Assembly: GCF_020783655.1 (NCBI RefSeq)
Contig: NZ_JAJGQH010000004.1
Span: 186,001-250,000 of the forward strand
Source: Xanthomonas melonis
GTDB lineage: Bacteria; Pseudomonadota; Gammaproteobacteria; Xanthomonadales; Xanthomonadaceae
Reading direction: 5' to 3'
DNA length: 64,000 bases
In this document: positions 47,319 to 55,559 of the stretch, one piece after another
Position numbering within the stretch: the stretch's first letter is position 1
Layout: every line of letters begins with the position of its first letter
Program-made: the position numbers and the translations under genes
The notes under the pieces: generated by a model
Told to the model about the DNA's origin: nothing
Seen by the model: the letters and a program-made list of their open reading frames with translations, nothing else
Databases searched by the model: none

Positions 47319-47789
47319 ATGAAATGCCGATTGATCGCCACCGGCGAACGCGCACCGGCCTGGGTGGCGCAGGGGTTCGCCGAATACCAGAAACGTCTCT
47401 CGCACTGGATGCCGCTGGAGCTGATCGAGATCGAGCCCGGCCTGCGCGGTAAGGGGCGCGATGCGCAACGCGCCATCGACGACGAAGGCCGCCGCGTGCT
47501 GGCGGCGCTGCCGAAGAATGCATACGTCGTGGCGCTGGATGTGCCGGGCCGCCCGCTCAGTTCCGAACAGCTGGCCCAGCGCATGGAGCACTGGCGCGGC
47601 CAGGGGCGCGACCTGGCGTTTCTGATCGGCGGCCCGGAAGGCCATGCAGCCGATGTGCTGAAGAGCGCCGGCGAAAGCTGGTCGCTCGGTCCGTTGACCC
47701 TTCCGCACATGCTGGTACGACTGGTCGTGGCCGAGCAGCTGTACCGCGCCGCCGCGATGCTGGCCAATCATCCGTATCACCGCGCCTAG
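47319..47789 (+). CDS. rlmH: 23S rRNA pseudouridine1915 N3-methyltransferase RlmH
   Basis: The 156-residue SPOUT methyltransferase matches RlmH over its full length: MKCRLIATGERAPAWVAQGF, LDVPGRPLSSEQLAQRM, then the knot segment DLAFLIGGPEGH and LPHMLVRLVVAEQLYRA. It methylates pseudouridine 1915 in helix 69. In many bacteria it follows rsfS directly; here a J-domain gene and phoX separate them. Confidence 0.96.
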   Translation: MKCRLIATGERAPAWVAQGFAEYQKRLSHWMPLELIEIEPGLRGKGRDAQRAIDDEGRRVLAALPKNAYVVALDVPGRPLSSEQLAQRMEHWRGQGRDLAFLIGGPEGHAADVLKSAGESWSLGPLTLPHMLVRLVVAEQLYRAAAMLANHPYHRA

Positions 47790-47920
47790 CTACGCGCGCG
47801 ATGCCGTCTGGGGGCGCGGCGCCGCGTGATTGCTCGGCGGATGGTGCGCACGGGCGACGCCTGTGCGCAGTTGTGCCGATGCGGCGGCCGCAACTGCAAG
47901 CCGCCGCAGCCGGTTGCGGC

Positions 47921-48595
47921 TCAATGCAATGAGAAGCTCACCGGCACCAGACCATAGGCCTGCACGGCCTGACCGTTCTGCATCGCGGGCTGGAAGCGCC
48001 AACTGCGTAGCACCTGGCTGCGTGCCGCCAGGTCGAGCACACGATGCCCGCTGCTGGTCTGCACGCTCACCTCGGTTGGCCGTCCATCGGTGCCGACCAG
48101 CACGCGCAGCAGCACGGTGCCTTGCTGGCCTGCGCGCAAGGCGGCTGCCGGATAACTCGGTGCAGGCGAGCTCAGGTACTGCAATTGACCCGCCTCGACC
48201 GGGCCGCTGCTGGGCGTTGCTGCAACCGGCGCAGTCTCGGCCACCGGATCGGCCGCAGCGGGAATTGCGACTGTCGCGCTGTCCACCACCGGCGCCTCGC
48301 TGTCGACAGGGGTTTGCACCTGCACGGCGACCGGCTTGGGGGGCACCTGCGTCTTCGGAGTGAACTCCACGTCGATCGGAATCACCTTGGGTGGCGCCGG
48401 CGGGGTCTGGAGGGTGATCGGCATGATCCAGCGCGGTTCCGGCGCGGGCTGTGGAACCGACCGATACGACAATGGAATCAGCAACAAGCCACCGGCCAGC
48501 AGATGCAGGGCCACTGCGGTACTCATCGCCAGAACGCGCGAAGCGTCGATGCCTGTGGGACGGAAGGAAACCTGCGATTGCGTGCGAACCATCAT
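47921..48595 (-). CDS. TonB-like energy transducer
   Basis: The 224-residue protein has one N-terminal membrane helix (TAVALHLLAGGLLLIPLSY) and a Pro/Val-rich periplasmic spacer (PPAPPKVIPIDVEF). A C-terminal TonB domain follows: SPAPSYPAAALRAGQQGTVLLRVLVGTDGRPTEVSVQTSSGHRVLD. It couples proton-motive force to outer-membrane receptors. The ribosome-binding site GGAGG lies 3 nt before this ATG and 6 nt before a second ATG at 48592, so the true start may be 48592. It is downstream of the Oar-like receptor gene, separated by a terminator. Confidence 0.91.
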   Translation of the reverse strand: MMVRTQSQVSFRPTGIDASRVLAMSTAVALHLLAGGLLLIPLSYRSVPQPAPEPRWIMPITLQTPPAPPKVIPIDVEFTPKTQVPPKPVAVQVQTPVDSEAPVVDSATVAIPAAADPVAETAPVAATPSSGPVEAGQLQYLSSPAPSYPAAALRAGQQGTVLLRVLVGTDGRPTEVSVQTSSGHRVLDLAARSQVLRSWRFQPAMQNGQAVQAYGLVPVSFSLH

Positions 48596-48882
48596 CCACC
48601 TCCAGAACGGAACTGCGGAAAGGACCAACGCGGCCCGGACGCGTTACACCATCCGGTAGCGTAGGTTTACCGCAGCCGGGGCAGCTGTACAAGCGATTCG
48701 CGTGGCCTTGGATGCGCGGAGGCCAGGTCTCCGACGGGAGCGAATTCGGCTGCCCCATCACGCATGCCCAGGCGTCTTGACAGGCGCAAGCCTTCGCGCG
48801 CGCCGATTGATGTACCGGCTTGGTCAATGCACGCACCGGGCGCACGACGCATTGCCTGCCGATGACGATTCCCGACTAGCTC

Positions 48883-48914
48883 CGGCAGTTCGGCAGTTCG
48901 GCAGTTCGGCAGTC
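48883..48914. repeat. Octamer tandem repeat CGGCAGTT
   Basis: Four tandem copies of CGGCAGTT, the last ending TC. They lie in the 473-bp spacer (48596-49068) upstream of the TonB gene, between it and the receptor terminator. Like the octamers at 3071, the copy number may vary between strains. No other gene is visible in this spacer. Confidence 0.8.
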
Positions 48915-49015
48915 GATGAGTCGACCGTCGGCGATCCCGTGCGCGTAAGCGCTGCTCTGCCTCAATCCCCCTCATGCCTGCTGACAGATGCGGTGCAACG
49001 CCGGTAGCCGTCCAG

Positions 49016-49044
49016 AAAAAGCCCAGCCCGTTGCAGGGCTGGGC
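49016..49044 (-). terminator. Rho-independent terminator of the Oar-like receptor gene
   Basis: On the minus strand, GCCCAGCCC and GGGCTGGGC form a perfect 9-bp stem around TGCAAC, followed by TTTTT. It lies 25 bp past the receptor stop codon. Confidence 0.93.
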
Positions 49045-49068
49045 AAGCGACGCTGACGGGAGAGGGCG

Positions 49069-52000
49069 TCAGTAGTCGTACGACACCGAGAACATGGCGT
49101 AGCGCGGCTGGGTGAAGAAGCGGCCGATATCGTAGGTATTGGACAACGTGAAGGCGTCGTCTTCCCAGGTGGAATCAACCTGCAGCGGCTTGCGCTCGTT
49201 GAAGATGTTGAAGGCCTGCAGGGTCATGGCGAGCTTGTTGCCCGCGAAGGCAGGACGGTAGGTCAGGCCCAGGTCGACGATCCTGGTCCAGGGAAGGCGC
49301 CCGGCATCTCCTGGACGCGAAGGCCGGCCGTTGCAGGTGTGGTACGCCGAACCGTAGCCCACCGGATCGCCGGCATCGGAATCTTCGCTGATGCCGTTGA
49401 TGCTGACATAGCCCAGGCAGGACTTCGGTGTGCCGGACAACACGCGGATATTGCCGGCGAGCAACCATTCGGGGGCGATCTGGTACGAGCCGTAGATCTT
49501 GATCTGGTGCCGACGATCGTTGGCCAGGTAGCCGCCCGAATACCACATCAATGCGGCCGCATCCCAATCCTGTGTCTTGGACACATCGGTCTGGCCGATA
49601 TCGGACTTGACCTGGCCTTCGGTATTGCCGAAGTTGCGCGACCAGGTGTAGTCGATGCGGCCTTCCCACTTGCCATCGAACGGGTGTTGCAGGAAAAGAT
49701 CCACCGCCAGATAGGTGCGCTTGGCCTTCTTGTCGAATCCCCAGTCCGACGGCGACATCGAGACCGCGGTGCGGCCGGACCCACTGAGGTTGGCCAGGCT
49801 GAAGGAGTTTGTTTCGCCGGGATTGAAGATGATGCAGCCGGGCACGTTGACGGTGCTGGGATCCACCCCGATCGCGGTCAACTTGGTACGCATCCGGTCG
49901 GCGTCGCAGACGTCGTCGATGGTGGTGCCCAGGGTGCGATAGGTGGCCTTGGCGCCAGTGACCCAGCTTTCGCCCAGTGTCTTGTCGAAGCCGAGCATGA
50001 ACTCGTCCTGGTACATCGACTTCAGGTCGGTGGCGGCGATACCCGCTGCGTCGGGTGCCTGACCGCACTCGAGGTTGGAAGAGACGATGTTGCCCGAACA
50101 CGAGAACCCCGCGCTGGGATCCACTGCCACTGGCGTCAGTCCGGTCGGGTTGCCCTGCGCATCGATGCCGGAATAGGTGAAGTACTCGCGCGTGAACGTG
50201 GACGGCGATGCGCCGCGGATCGCCACGCTATTGGGAAGCGCCAGATAGTAACGGCCCGCGTTGCCATAGACTTTGAGCGAGGAGTCGCCGAACACGTCCC
50301 AGCTCACTCCCAGGCGCGGAGCCCACTGGTCGCCGCTGGTGACATAAGGGGCGCCGACATCGTTGAAATTGGTGAACTTGTCGTTGCGGATGCCGAGTGT
50401 CAGCAGCAAGGTATCGCTGACTTGCCACTTGTCTTCGAGAAAATAGGCTTTCTGCTGCACAGACATGCTGGTCGCGGTGTTGAACACCGATTGATAGACG
50501 TAATACCCGTTGCCGCCGGCCGGACCCACTCCCAGCGATGCGCTGATCGGCGAGGTCGGACGGGAGGAGCGACCGTAGATCCAGCGGTAGCCGGGGCCGG
50601 TGGTGATCACTCCTTCGTTATTGGCGTTGAAATACATGTTGTCTACGCCCGCAGTCAGCGTGTGGCTGCCCAGGACGTATTCGAGGTCGATGCGCAGGCC
50701 ACGGGTGGAGTTTTCGCCGTCGCGGGCCTGGCTGGAGGTCTGGTTGTTGCGGATCTCGCTACCACCGGTGATTGCTGGATCCTGCAGATTGGTATTGGTC
50801 AGCAGCGGTGCGGTACTGGGGTTGTTGCGGAAGTCGGTCTGACGGCTCTTGCCGTAGGTGGCGCTCAGGGTCAGATCGTCGGTGATGTAGCTGGTGTACT
50901 TGCCGATGTAATAGCGGTCGTTGACCTTGATCGTATCGGCGAATGCGCCATTGGCCTCGCCTGGGACGCCCTCATAGCCAGTGAAATCGCTGTAAGCACC
51001 GGCCTCGCGGTAATTGTTCTTGACCCCGGTCAGTTCGAGGATATTGCTGTCATTGATGTTCCAGTCGATCTTGGCGTAGACCTTCGGTTCATCGATGCGG
51101 TAGCTGTTGCGGCCGATCACCGGATCGTCCCGGCGTGCAGTGGAAACGCCTTCGCTGCGTTCCTGCTCTGCGGCAACGAACACGAACAGGCGATCCTCGA
51201 TCAGCGGGCCGCCGCCATAGACGCTGTAGACCGTGTTCCAAAAAGTGTCGTCCTTTCGACTACGGTAAAGAGTGCCGGGCAGGCTTTCATCGCTGTATTC
51301 GTAGCCGGCAGGTGGGGCGGTATCCGGATAGAAGACATTCTTGTACTCACTGGATAGCGACTTCGGGCGCCACAGGACCTGTGCGCCGAAATGCCATTCG
51401 TTGGTGCCACGCTTGCCGACCTGGCTGAGCACGCCGCCTGCAGAGCGGCCATACCGAGCGCTATATCCGCCGGTGTAGGTCTCCTGTTGATCGATGGCGC
51501 CGAACGGAAGGGTCACGCCGCCGATATTGGAAAGCGGATTGGAGCTGAGGTAGCCATTGAGGTAGTAAGCGTTTTCGGTGACGCCGGCGCCGCCGAACGA
51601 AATGGCATTGCCGAAATAGCCGCTGCCTTGTACGGCACCGGGCGACAGCAGGGCGATGGCCTCGCCGGAACGTGCCAGCGGCAGGCGCTGCAATTGCTCG
51701 GCGGTGATCACGGTACGCGAAGCGGTGGCGGAGACATCCACTGGCGAGATGTTCTTGCCGGTCACCGTGATGGTGCCCAGGGTGGCGGTATCGCCGGATG
51801 CGTCGCTACCGCCGAAGGACACGTCGGTGCCGGCGCCTACGCGCAGGGCGATGTTCCGACGCGTCTCCGCTGCCTGGCCTTCCCGTTGCAGGGTGACGGT
51901 GTACGTGCCGACCGGGAGATTGCCGATCGCGTAACGTCCATTGGCGTCGACCGTGGCTGAGCGGGTGAAGCCGGTATCGCTCTGTGCGGTCACGGTGGCT

Positions 52001-52179
52001 CCGCTGTTGCCGGGCGCGTTTCCATAGATGCCGGCAGTGGTGCTTTGCGCCGCTGCAGGACCAATAGTCAGGACCCCCACCGCTCCACCGAGCGCAAGTG
52101 CAAGCACACTGATCCGCGCCAGGCGTGAACGCGAAGGCGGTCGAGAACAACGTAACGAAACCGGGTGGGCAATCATCAT
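49069..52179 (-). CDS. Oar-like TonB-dependent receptor with carboxypeptidase-regulatory-like N-terminal domain
   Basis: The 1036-residue outer-membrane receptor has a signal peptide (GVLTIGPAAAQ), then a beta-sandwich domain (ATVTAQSDTGFTRSATVDANGRYAIGNLPVGTYTV). A plug follows with SGEAIALLSPGAVQGSGYFGNAISFGGAGVTENAYYLNGYL. The barrel ends in an aromatic terminus (YAMFSVSYDY). The fold matches the Oar/TonB-dependent receptor family found in Myxococcus and Xanthomonas, with unknown ligands, perhaps peptides. GGAGAGAG precedes the ATG pair at 52179/52176. The promoter region is unusually AT-rich. Confidence 0.93.
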   Translation of the reverse strand: MMIAHPVSLRCSRPPSRSRLARISVLALALGGAVGVLTIGPAAAQSTTAGIYGNAPGNSGATVTAQSDTGFTRSATVDANGRYAIGNLPVGTYTVTLQREGQAAETRRNIALRVGAGTDVSFGGSDASGDTATLGTITVTGKNISPVDVSATASRTVITAEQLQRLPLARSGEAIALLSPGAVQGSGYFGNAISFGGAGVTENAYYLNGYLSSNPLSNIGGVTLPFGAIDQQETYTGGYSARYGRSAGGVLSQVGKRGTNEWHFGAQVLWRPKSLSSEYKNVFYPDTAPPAGYEYSDESLPGTLYRSRKDDTFWNTVYSVYGGGPLIEDRLFVFVAAEQERSEGVSTARRDDPVIGRNSYRIDEPKVYAKIDWNINDSNILELTGVKNNYREAGAYSDFTGYEGVPGEANGAFADTIKVNDRYYIGKYTSYITDDLTLSATYGKSRQTDFRNNPSTAPLLTNTNLQDPAITGGSEIRNNQTSSQARDGENSTRGLRIDLEYVLGSHTLTAGVDNMYFNANNEGVITTGPGYRWIYGRSSRPTSPISASLGVGPAGGNGYYVYQSVFNTATSMSVQQKAYFLEDKWQVSDTLLLTLGIRNDKFTNFNDVGAPYVTSGDQWAPRLGVSWDVFGDSSLKVYGNAGRYYLALPNSVAIRGASPSTFTREYFTYSGIDAQGNPTGLTPVAVDPSAGFSCSGNIVSSNLECGQAPDAAGIAATDLKSMYQDEFMLGFDKTLGESWVTGAKATYRTLGTTIDDVCDADRMRTKLTAIGVDPSTVNVPGCIIFNPGETNSFSLANLSGSGRTAVSMSPSDWGFDKKAKRTYLAVDLFLQHPFDGKWEGRIDYTWSRNFGNTEGQVKSDIGQTDVSKTQDWDAAALMWYSGGYLANDRRHQIKIYGSYQIAPEWLLAGNIRVLSGTPKSCLGYVSINGISEDSDAGDPVGYGSAYHTCNGRPSRPGDAGRLPWTRIVDLGLTYRPAFAGNKLAMTLQAFNIFNERKPLQVDSTWEDDAFTLSNTYDIGRFFTQPRYAMFSVSYDY

Positions 52180-52250
52180 CTCTCTCCAGATGGGCGCCGT
52201 TACGAAATGTGACGGTGCGCTGACAATCGATCCTAGAGAGAGGCAGAGCC

Positions 52251-52345
52251 TGCTTAAAGAATGATTTCTCTAAATTTCATGTTTTTTTAAGCACAAAAGC
52301 CAATAACTGCCTATTCATAATATCTATTCGTGACTTAGGGCACTT
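52251..52345. promoter_or_regulatory. AT-rich upstream region of the Oar-like receptor
   Basis: About 95 bp are strikingly AT-rich (for example TTTCATGTTTTTTTAAGC and TTCATAATATCTATTC) compared with the GC-rich surroundings. It starts about 70 bp upstream of the receptor ATG within the 303-bp gene-free spacer 52180-52482. A strong or silenced promoter is plausible, but no exact -35/-10 pair can be assigned. Confidence 0.5.
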
Positions 52346-52419
52346 GTAGGTTACCTGCCTTTCAGTATCTGGTCGGCTCGTTGGCGCAGGAGGCCGCTTG
52401 CCAAGCCACACTAACGAAA

Positions 52420-52439
52420 CTGCCCTCAAAAGAGGGCAG
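52420..52439 (-). terminator. Hairpin downstream of the SIMPL gene
   Basis: CTGCCCTC and GAGGGCAG form a perfect 8-bp stem around a 4-nt loop. On the minus strand it is followed by TTTCG, 44 bp past the SIMPL-domain stop. It is a probable, somewhat weak intrinsic terminator. Confidence 0.7.
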
Positions 52440-52482
52440 TTCGAGCAAGGTCACGACATCTTCGAGCGTGTTGCCAACCGCC

Positions 52483-53217
52483 TCAACGTCCCAATTCGAA
52501 CGTCACATCCAGGTTGATCGACAAGGTGCTCTCGCCTGGGGCTACCGGCGTATCCATTTCGGCCTTGGCCGAGCGCATCGAGGCGGCCATCATCATCGGG
52601 CGGGCGCCGCCACCGCTGCGCCCCTCGGAGATGCTCACGATGCGGCGCACCTTCAGGCCCAGCGACTTGGCATAGGTCTCGGCGCGGGCCTGGGCCTTCT
52701 TCAGCGCGGCGGTGCGGGCTTCGTCATACACCGGTTCGGGCTGGTCGATCGAGAAGCTGGGGCCGTTGATGTCGTTGGCGCCGTTGGCGACCAGGGCGTC
52801 GAGCACCTTGCCCAGCTTGGCGATGTCGCGCACCTTCAGGCTGACGGTGTTGCTGGCCTGGTAGCCGTTGATCTTCGGCGCTTCGTTTTCCTTGTAGGTG
52901 TACTGCGGGCTGAGGTTGATGCCACTGGTCTGCACATCCTTGTCGGCAATGCCGGCCGCCTTCACCGCGCTCATGACCTTGCTCATCTGTTCGGCGTTCT
53001 GGCGCATGGCGGCGTTGCCGTCGGCGGCCTGGGTGACCACGCCCGCGGACAGCGTGGCGATGTCCGGCACGCGCTTGGCCTCGGCCTCGGCCGAGACGTT
53101 GAGCAGGGTGCCGTCGTTGGGAAGGGCGTAGCTCGGCGCAGGTTGGGCGTGGGCGGTCATGGCGGTTCCGGCGGCGAGGGACAGGGCCAGCAGCAATGGC
53201 TTGAGGGTGGTACGCAT
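52483..53217 (-). CDS. SIMPL-domain (DUF541) periplasmic protein
   Basis: The 244-residue protein has a signal peptide ([10 protein letters not shown]) and the SIMPL/DUF541 core: [74 protein letters not shown], then [22 protein letters not shown]. The E. coli member YggE is linked to oxidative stress. The role here is unknown. A hairpin terminator follows. It is divergent from maf with about 130 bp between starts. Confidence 0.92.
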   Translation of the reverse strand: MRTTLKPLLLALSLAAGTAMTAHAQPAPSYALPNDGTLLNVSAEAEAKRVPDIATLSAGVVTQAADGNAAMRQNAEQMSKVMSAVKAAGIADKDVQTSGINLSPQYTYKENEAPKINGYQASNTVSLKVRDIAKLGKVLDALVANGANDINGPSFSIDQPEPVYDEARTAALKKAQARAETYAKSLGLKVRRIVSISEGRSGGGARPMMMAASMRSAKAEMDTPVAPGESTLSINLDVTFELGR

Positions 53218-53346
53218 GGGATCTCCTTGTCTGTGTCACGAGCGTGTTGGGGCATCGATGAACATGTTGTGAGTCGGACCCGGGCCGGCCGCGCTGCGCG
53301 TCCGCGAAGCGAGCGGGCGAGTGCGGGCAACAGGTATGCTGGGCGG

Positions 53347-53919
53347 ATGCTCTATCTCGCCTCCCGTTCGCCACGCCGACAAGAACTCCTGCAGCGTCTC
53401 GACGTGCCTTTCCATACCCTGGAACTGGACGTGCCCGAGCTGCGCGCGCCGGGCGAATCGCCTGACCAGTATGTGCAGCGCGTGGCGCTGGACAAGGCGC
53501 GTTTCGGCCTTGCGCAGGTGCAGGCCCGCGACCCCGATGCGATCGTGCTGGGCTCCGATACCGAAGTGGTGCTGGGCGATCGGGTGTTCGGCAAGCCGGC
53601 CGATGTGGACGATGCGATCGCCATGCTGCGCATGTTGTCCGGGCGCACCCACCAGGTACTCACGGCGGTGGTCCTAGTCTGCGCACAGCGCGCCCCGGCG
53701 CAGGCGTTGGTGGTGTCGGAGGTGACCTTCGCCATGCTGGACGACGCGCAGATCGCTGCATACGCGGCCTGTGGCGAGCCGATGGGCAAGGCCGGCGCGT
53801 ACGCGATCCAGGGCCGTGCGGAAGGCTTCATCACCCATCTGTCCGGTAGCTACTCCGGCGTGATGGGATTGCCGTTGTTTCACACCTCGCAGTTGCTCAC
53901 AGCCTTCGGAGCGCATTAG
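53347..53919 (+). CDS. maf: Maf-family nucleotide pyrophosphatase
   Basis: The 190-residue protein begins [18 protein letters not shown], the Maf signature, and continues with [43 protein letters not shown] and [26 protein letters not shown]. Maf proteins hydrolyse modified or canonical nucleoside triphosphates. Length and motifs fit the YhdE-type subgroup. Its stop directly abuts the rng ATG, the widespread maf-rng arrangement. Confidence 0.94.
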   Translation: MLYLASRSPRRQELLQRLDVPFHTLELDVPELRAPGESPDQYVQRVALDKARFGLAQVQARDPDAIVLGSDTEVVLGDRVFGKPADVDDAIAMLRMLSGRTHQVLTAVVLVCAQRAPAQALVVSEVTFAMLDDAQIAAYAACGEPMGKAGAYAIQGRAEGFITHLSGSYSGVMGLPLFHTSQLLTAFGAH

Positions 53920-55419
53920 ATGTCGGAAGAGATTTTGGTCAACGTCACCCCGCGCGAGACTCGCGTGGCGGTGATCGAGAACGGCATGCTGCAGGAACTG
54001 CATATCGAGCGCGGCTGGCGCCGGGGCGTGGTCGGCAACATCTACAAGGGCAAGGTGCAGCGGGTGATGCCGGGCATGCAGGCGGCCTTCGTCGAAGTGG
54101 GGCTGGAGCGGGCTGCGTTCCTGCACGCCAACGACGTGGTGCGGCCGGTGCCGGCACCGGCAAGCGTGGTCGACACCGAGGAAACCCCGCTCCCGCCACC
54201 GCCGGCGACGTCGGTGCCCATTGTCGAACTGTTGCGCGATGGCCAGGACATCGTGGTGCAGGTGGTCAAGGATCCGATCGGCACCAAGGGTGCGCGCCTG
54301 ACCACCCAGATCAGCATCCCATCGCGCTATCTGGTGCTGCTGCCGCAGTCCAAGGTCGTGGGGGTTTCGGCGCGGATCGAGGACGAGGCGGAGCGGTTGC
54401 GCCTGAAGACCATCGTCAGCGAGGTCTCGGCCCAGCACGGCGGCTTCGGCTACATCATCCGCACCAACGCCGAGGGCCAGCCGGCCGAAGCGCTGGCCGA
54501 GGACATCGCCTATCTGTCGCGGGTCTGGAACGTGGTCGAGCGACGCGGCCGCGAAGGCCAGCCGTGCAGCATCATCTACGAAGACCTGAGCCTGCCGCTG
54601 CGTGCGGTGCGCGACCTGATCCGCCGCGACGTGGAAAAGGTCAAGGTCGATTCCAACGAGACCTTCGTGCAGTTGCAGGCGTTCGTGGCCAAGTACATGC
54701 CGGTGCTGGCCGAGCGCCTGGAGCTGTACACCGGCGACCGGCCGATCTTCGACCTGTACGGTGTCGAGGACGAGATCGGGCGTGCACTGAACAAGCAGGT
54801 GCCGCTGAAGTCCGGCGGCTATCTGGTGATCGACCAGACCGAGGCGATGACCACCATCGACGTCAATACCGGCTCGTTCGTGGGGCAGCGCAATCTGGAA
54901 GAAACCGTGTTCCGTACCAACCTGGAAGCGGCGCAGGCGGTGGCGCGGCAACTGCGGCTGCGCAATCTGGGCGGCATCATCATCATCGACTTCATCGACA
55001 TGGACGATGCGGAGCATCGCCGCCAGGTGCTGCGCACCCTGGAAAAGGCGCTGGCGCGCGACCACGCCAAGACCACCGTGTACGAGTTCTCGCCGCTGGG
55101 TCTGGTAGAGATGACCCGCAAGCGCACGGTCGAAAGCCTGGAGCGGCAGCTGTCGGAAACCTGCGGCCACTGCGGCGGGCGCGGCACCATCAAGACCGCC
55201 GAGACGGTGACCTACGAGATCTTCCGCGAGATCACCCGCGCAGTGCGCCAGTTCGACGCCGCCCGGCTGCTGGTGATCGCCTCGTCCAAGGTGGTGGCGC
55301 GCATCACCGACGAGGAATCGGCGGCAGTGGCCGAGCTCGAAGAGTTCCTCGGCAAGAGCATCCGCTTCCAGTCCGACGACCAGTATCTGCAGGAGCAGTT
55401 CGATGTGGTGTTGCTGTGA
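53920..55419 (+). CDS. rng: Ribonuclease G
   Basis: The 499-residue endoribonuclease begins with an S1-type region (MSEEILVNVTPRETRVAVIENG, NIYKGKVQRVMPGMQAAFVEVG). It carries the RNase E/G catalytic aspartates in TIDVNTGSFVGQRN and IIIIDFIDMDD, and a CGHCGG zinc link. RNase G matures the 16S rRNA 5' end and degrades some mRNAs. It follows maf with no gap. RraA, encoded 33 kb away, regulates its relative RNase E. Confidence 0.97.
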   Translation: MSEEILVNVTPRETRVAVIENGMLQELHIERGWRRGVVGNIYKGKVQRVMPGMQAAFVEVGLERAAFLHANDVVRPVPAPASVVDTEETPLPPPPATSVPIVELLRDGQDIVVQVVKDPIGTKGARLTTQISIPSRYLVLLPQSKVVGVSARIEDEAERLRLKTIVSEVSAQHGGFGYIIRTNAEGQPAEALAEDIAYLSRVWNVVERRGREGQPCSIIYEDLSLPLRAVRDLIRRDVEKVKVDSNETFVQLQAFVAKYMPVLAERLELYTGDRPIFDLYGVEDEIGRALNKQVPLKSGGYLVIDQTEAMTTIDVNTGSFVGQRNLEETVFRTNLEAAQAVARQLRLRNLGGIIIIDFIDMDDAEHRRQVLRTLEKALARDHAKTTVYEFSPLGLVEMTRKRTVESLERQLSETCGHCGGRGTIKTAETVTYEIFREITRAVRQFDAARLLVIASSKVVARITDEESAAVAELEEFLGKSIRFQSDDQYLQEQFDVVLL

Positions 55420-55420
55420 G

Positions 55421-55554
55421 GCCGGGATTGGGGAGTCGGGATTCGGGATTTGTAAAAGCCGGCGCCGCCATGATGTGCGGCCAGCAGGAGCGTTGACGTT
55501 ACCGTGCTCGGACACGCTGTAACCAAACCCGAATCTCCAATGCCCAGTCCCCGC
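55421..55554. repeat. Paired heptamer arms between rng and yhdP
   Basis: The left arm (55421-55451) is a series of degenerate GGGATTC units, beginning 2 bp after the rng stop. The right arm (55526-55554) is the inverted form (CCCGAATCTCC, CCCAGTCCCC), ending 5 bp before the yhdP ATG. The 75-bp interior contains GCCGGCGCCG. The pair can form a long imperfect hairpin in the rng-yhdP transcript. Confidence 0.7.
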
Positions 55555-55559
55555 CCCTG

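Noticed and set aside
49339-51357. 672-residue plus-strand open frame opposite the Oar-like receptor
   Set aside because: Antisense to a receptor with signal peptide, plug and barrel end; no recognisable domain.
53674-55515. 613-residue minus-strand open frame opposite maf and rng
   Set aside because: Antisense to two genes with strong family motifs; His/Gln/Arg-rich composition indicates a shadow frame.
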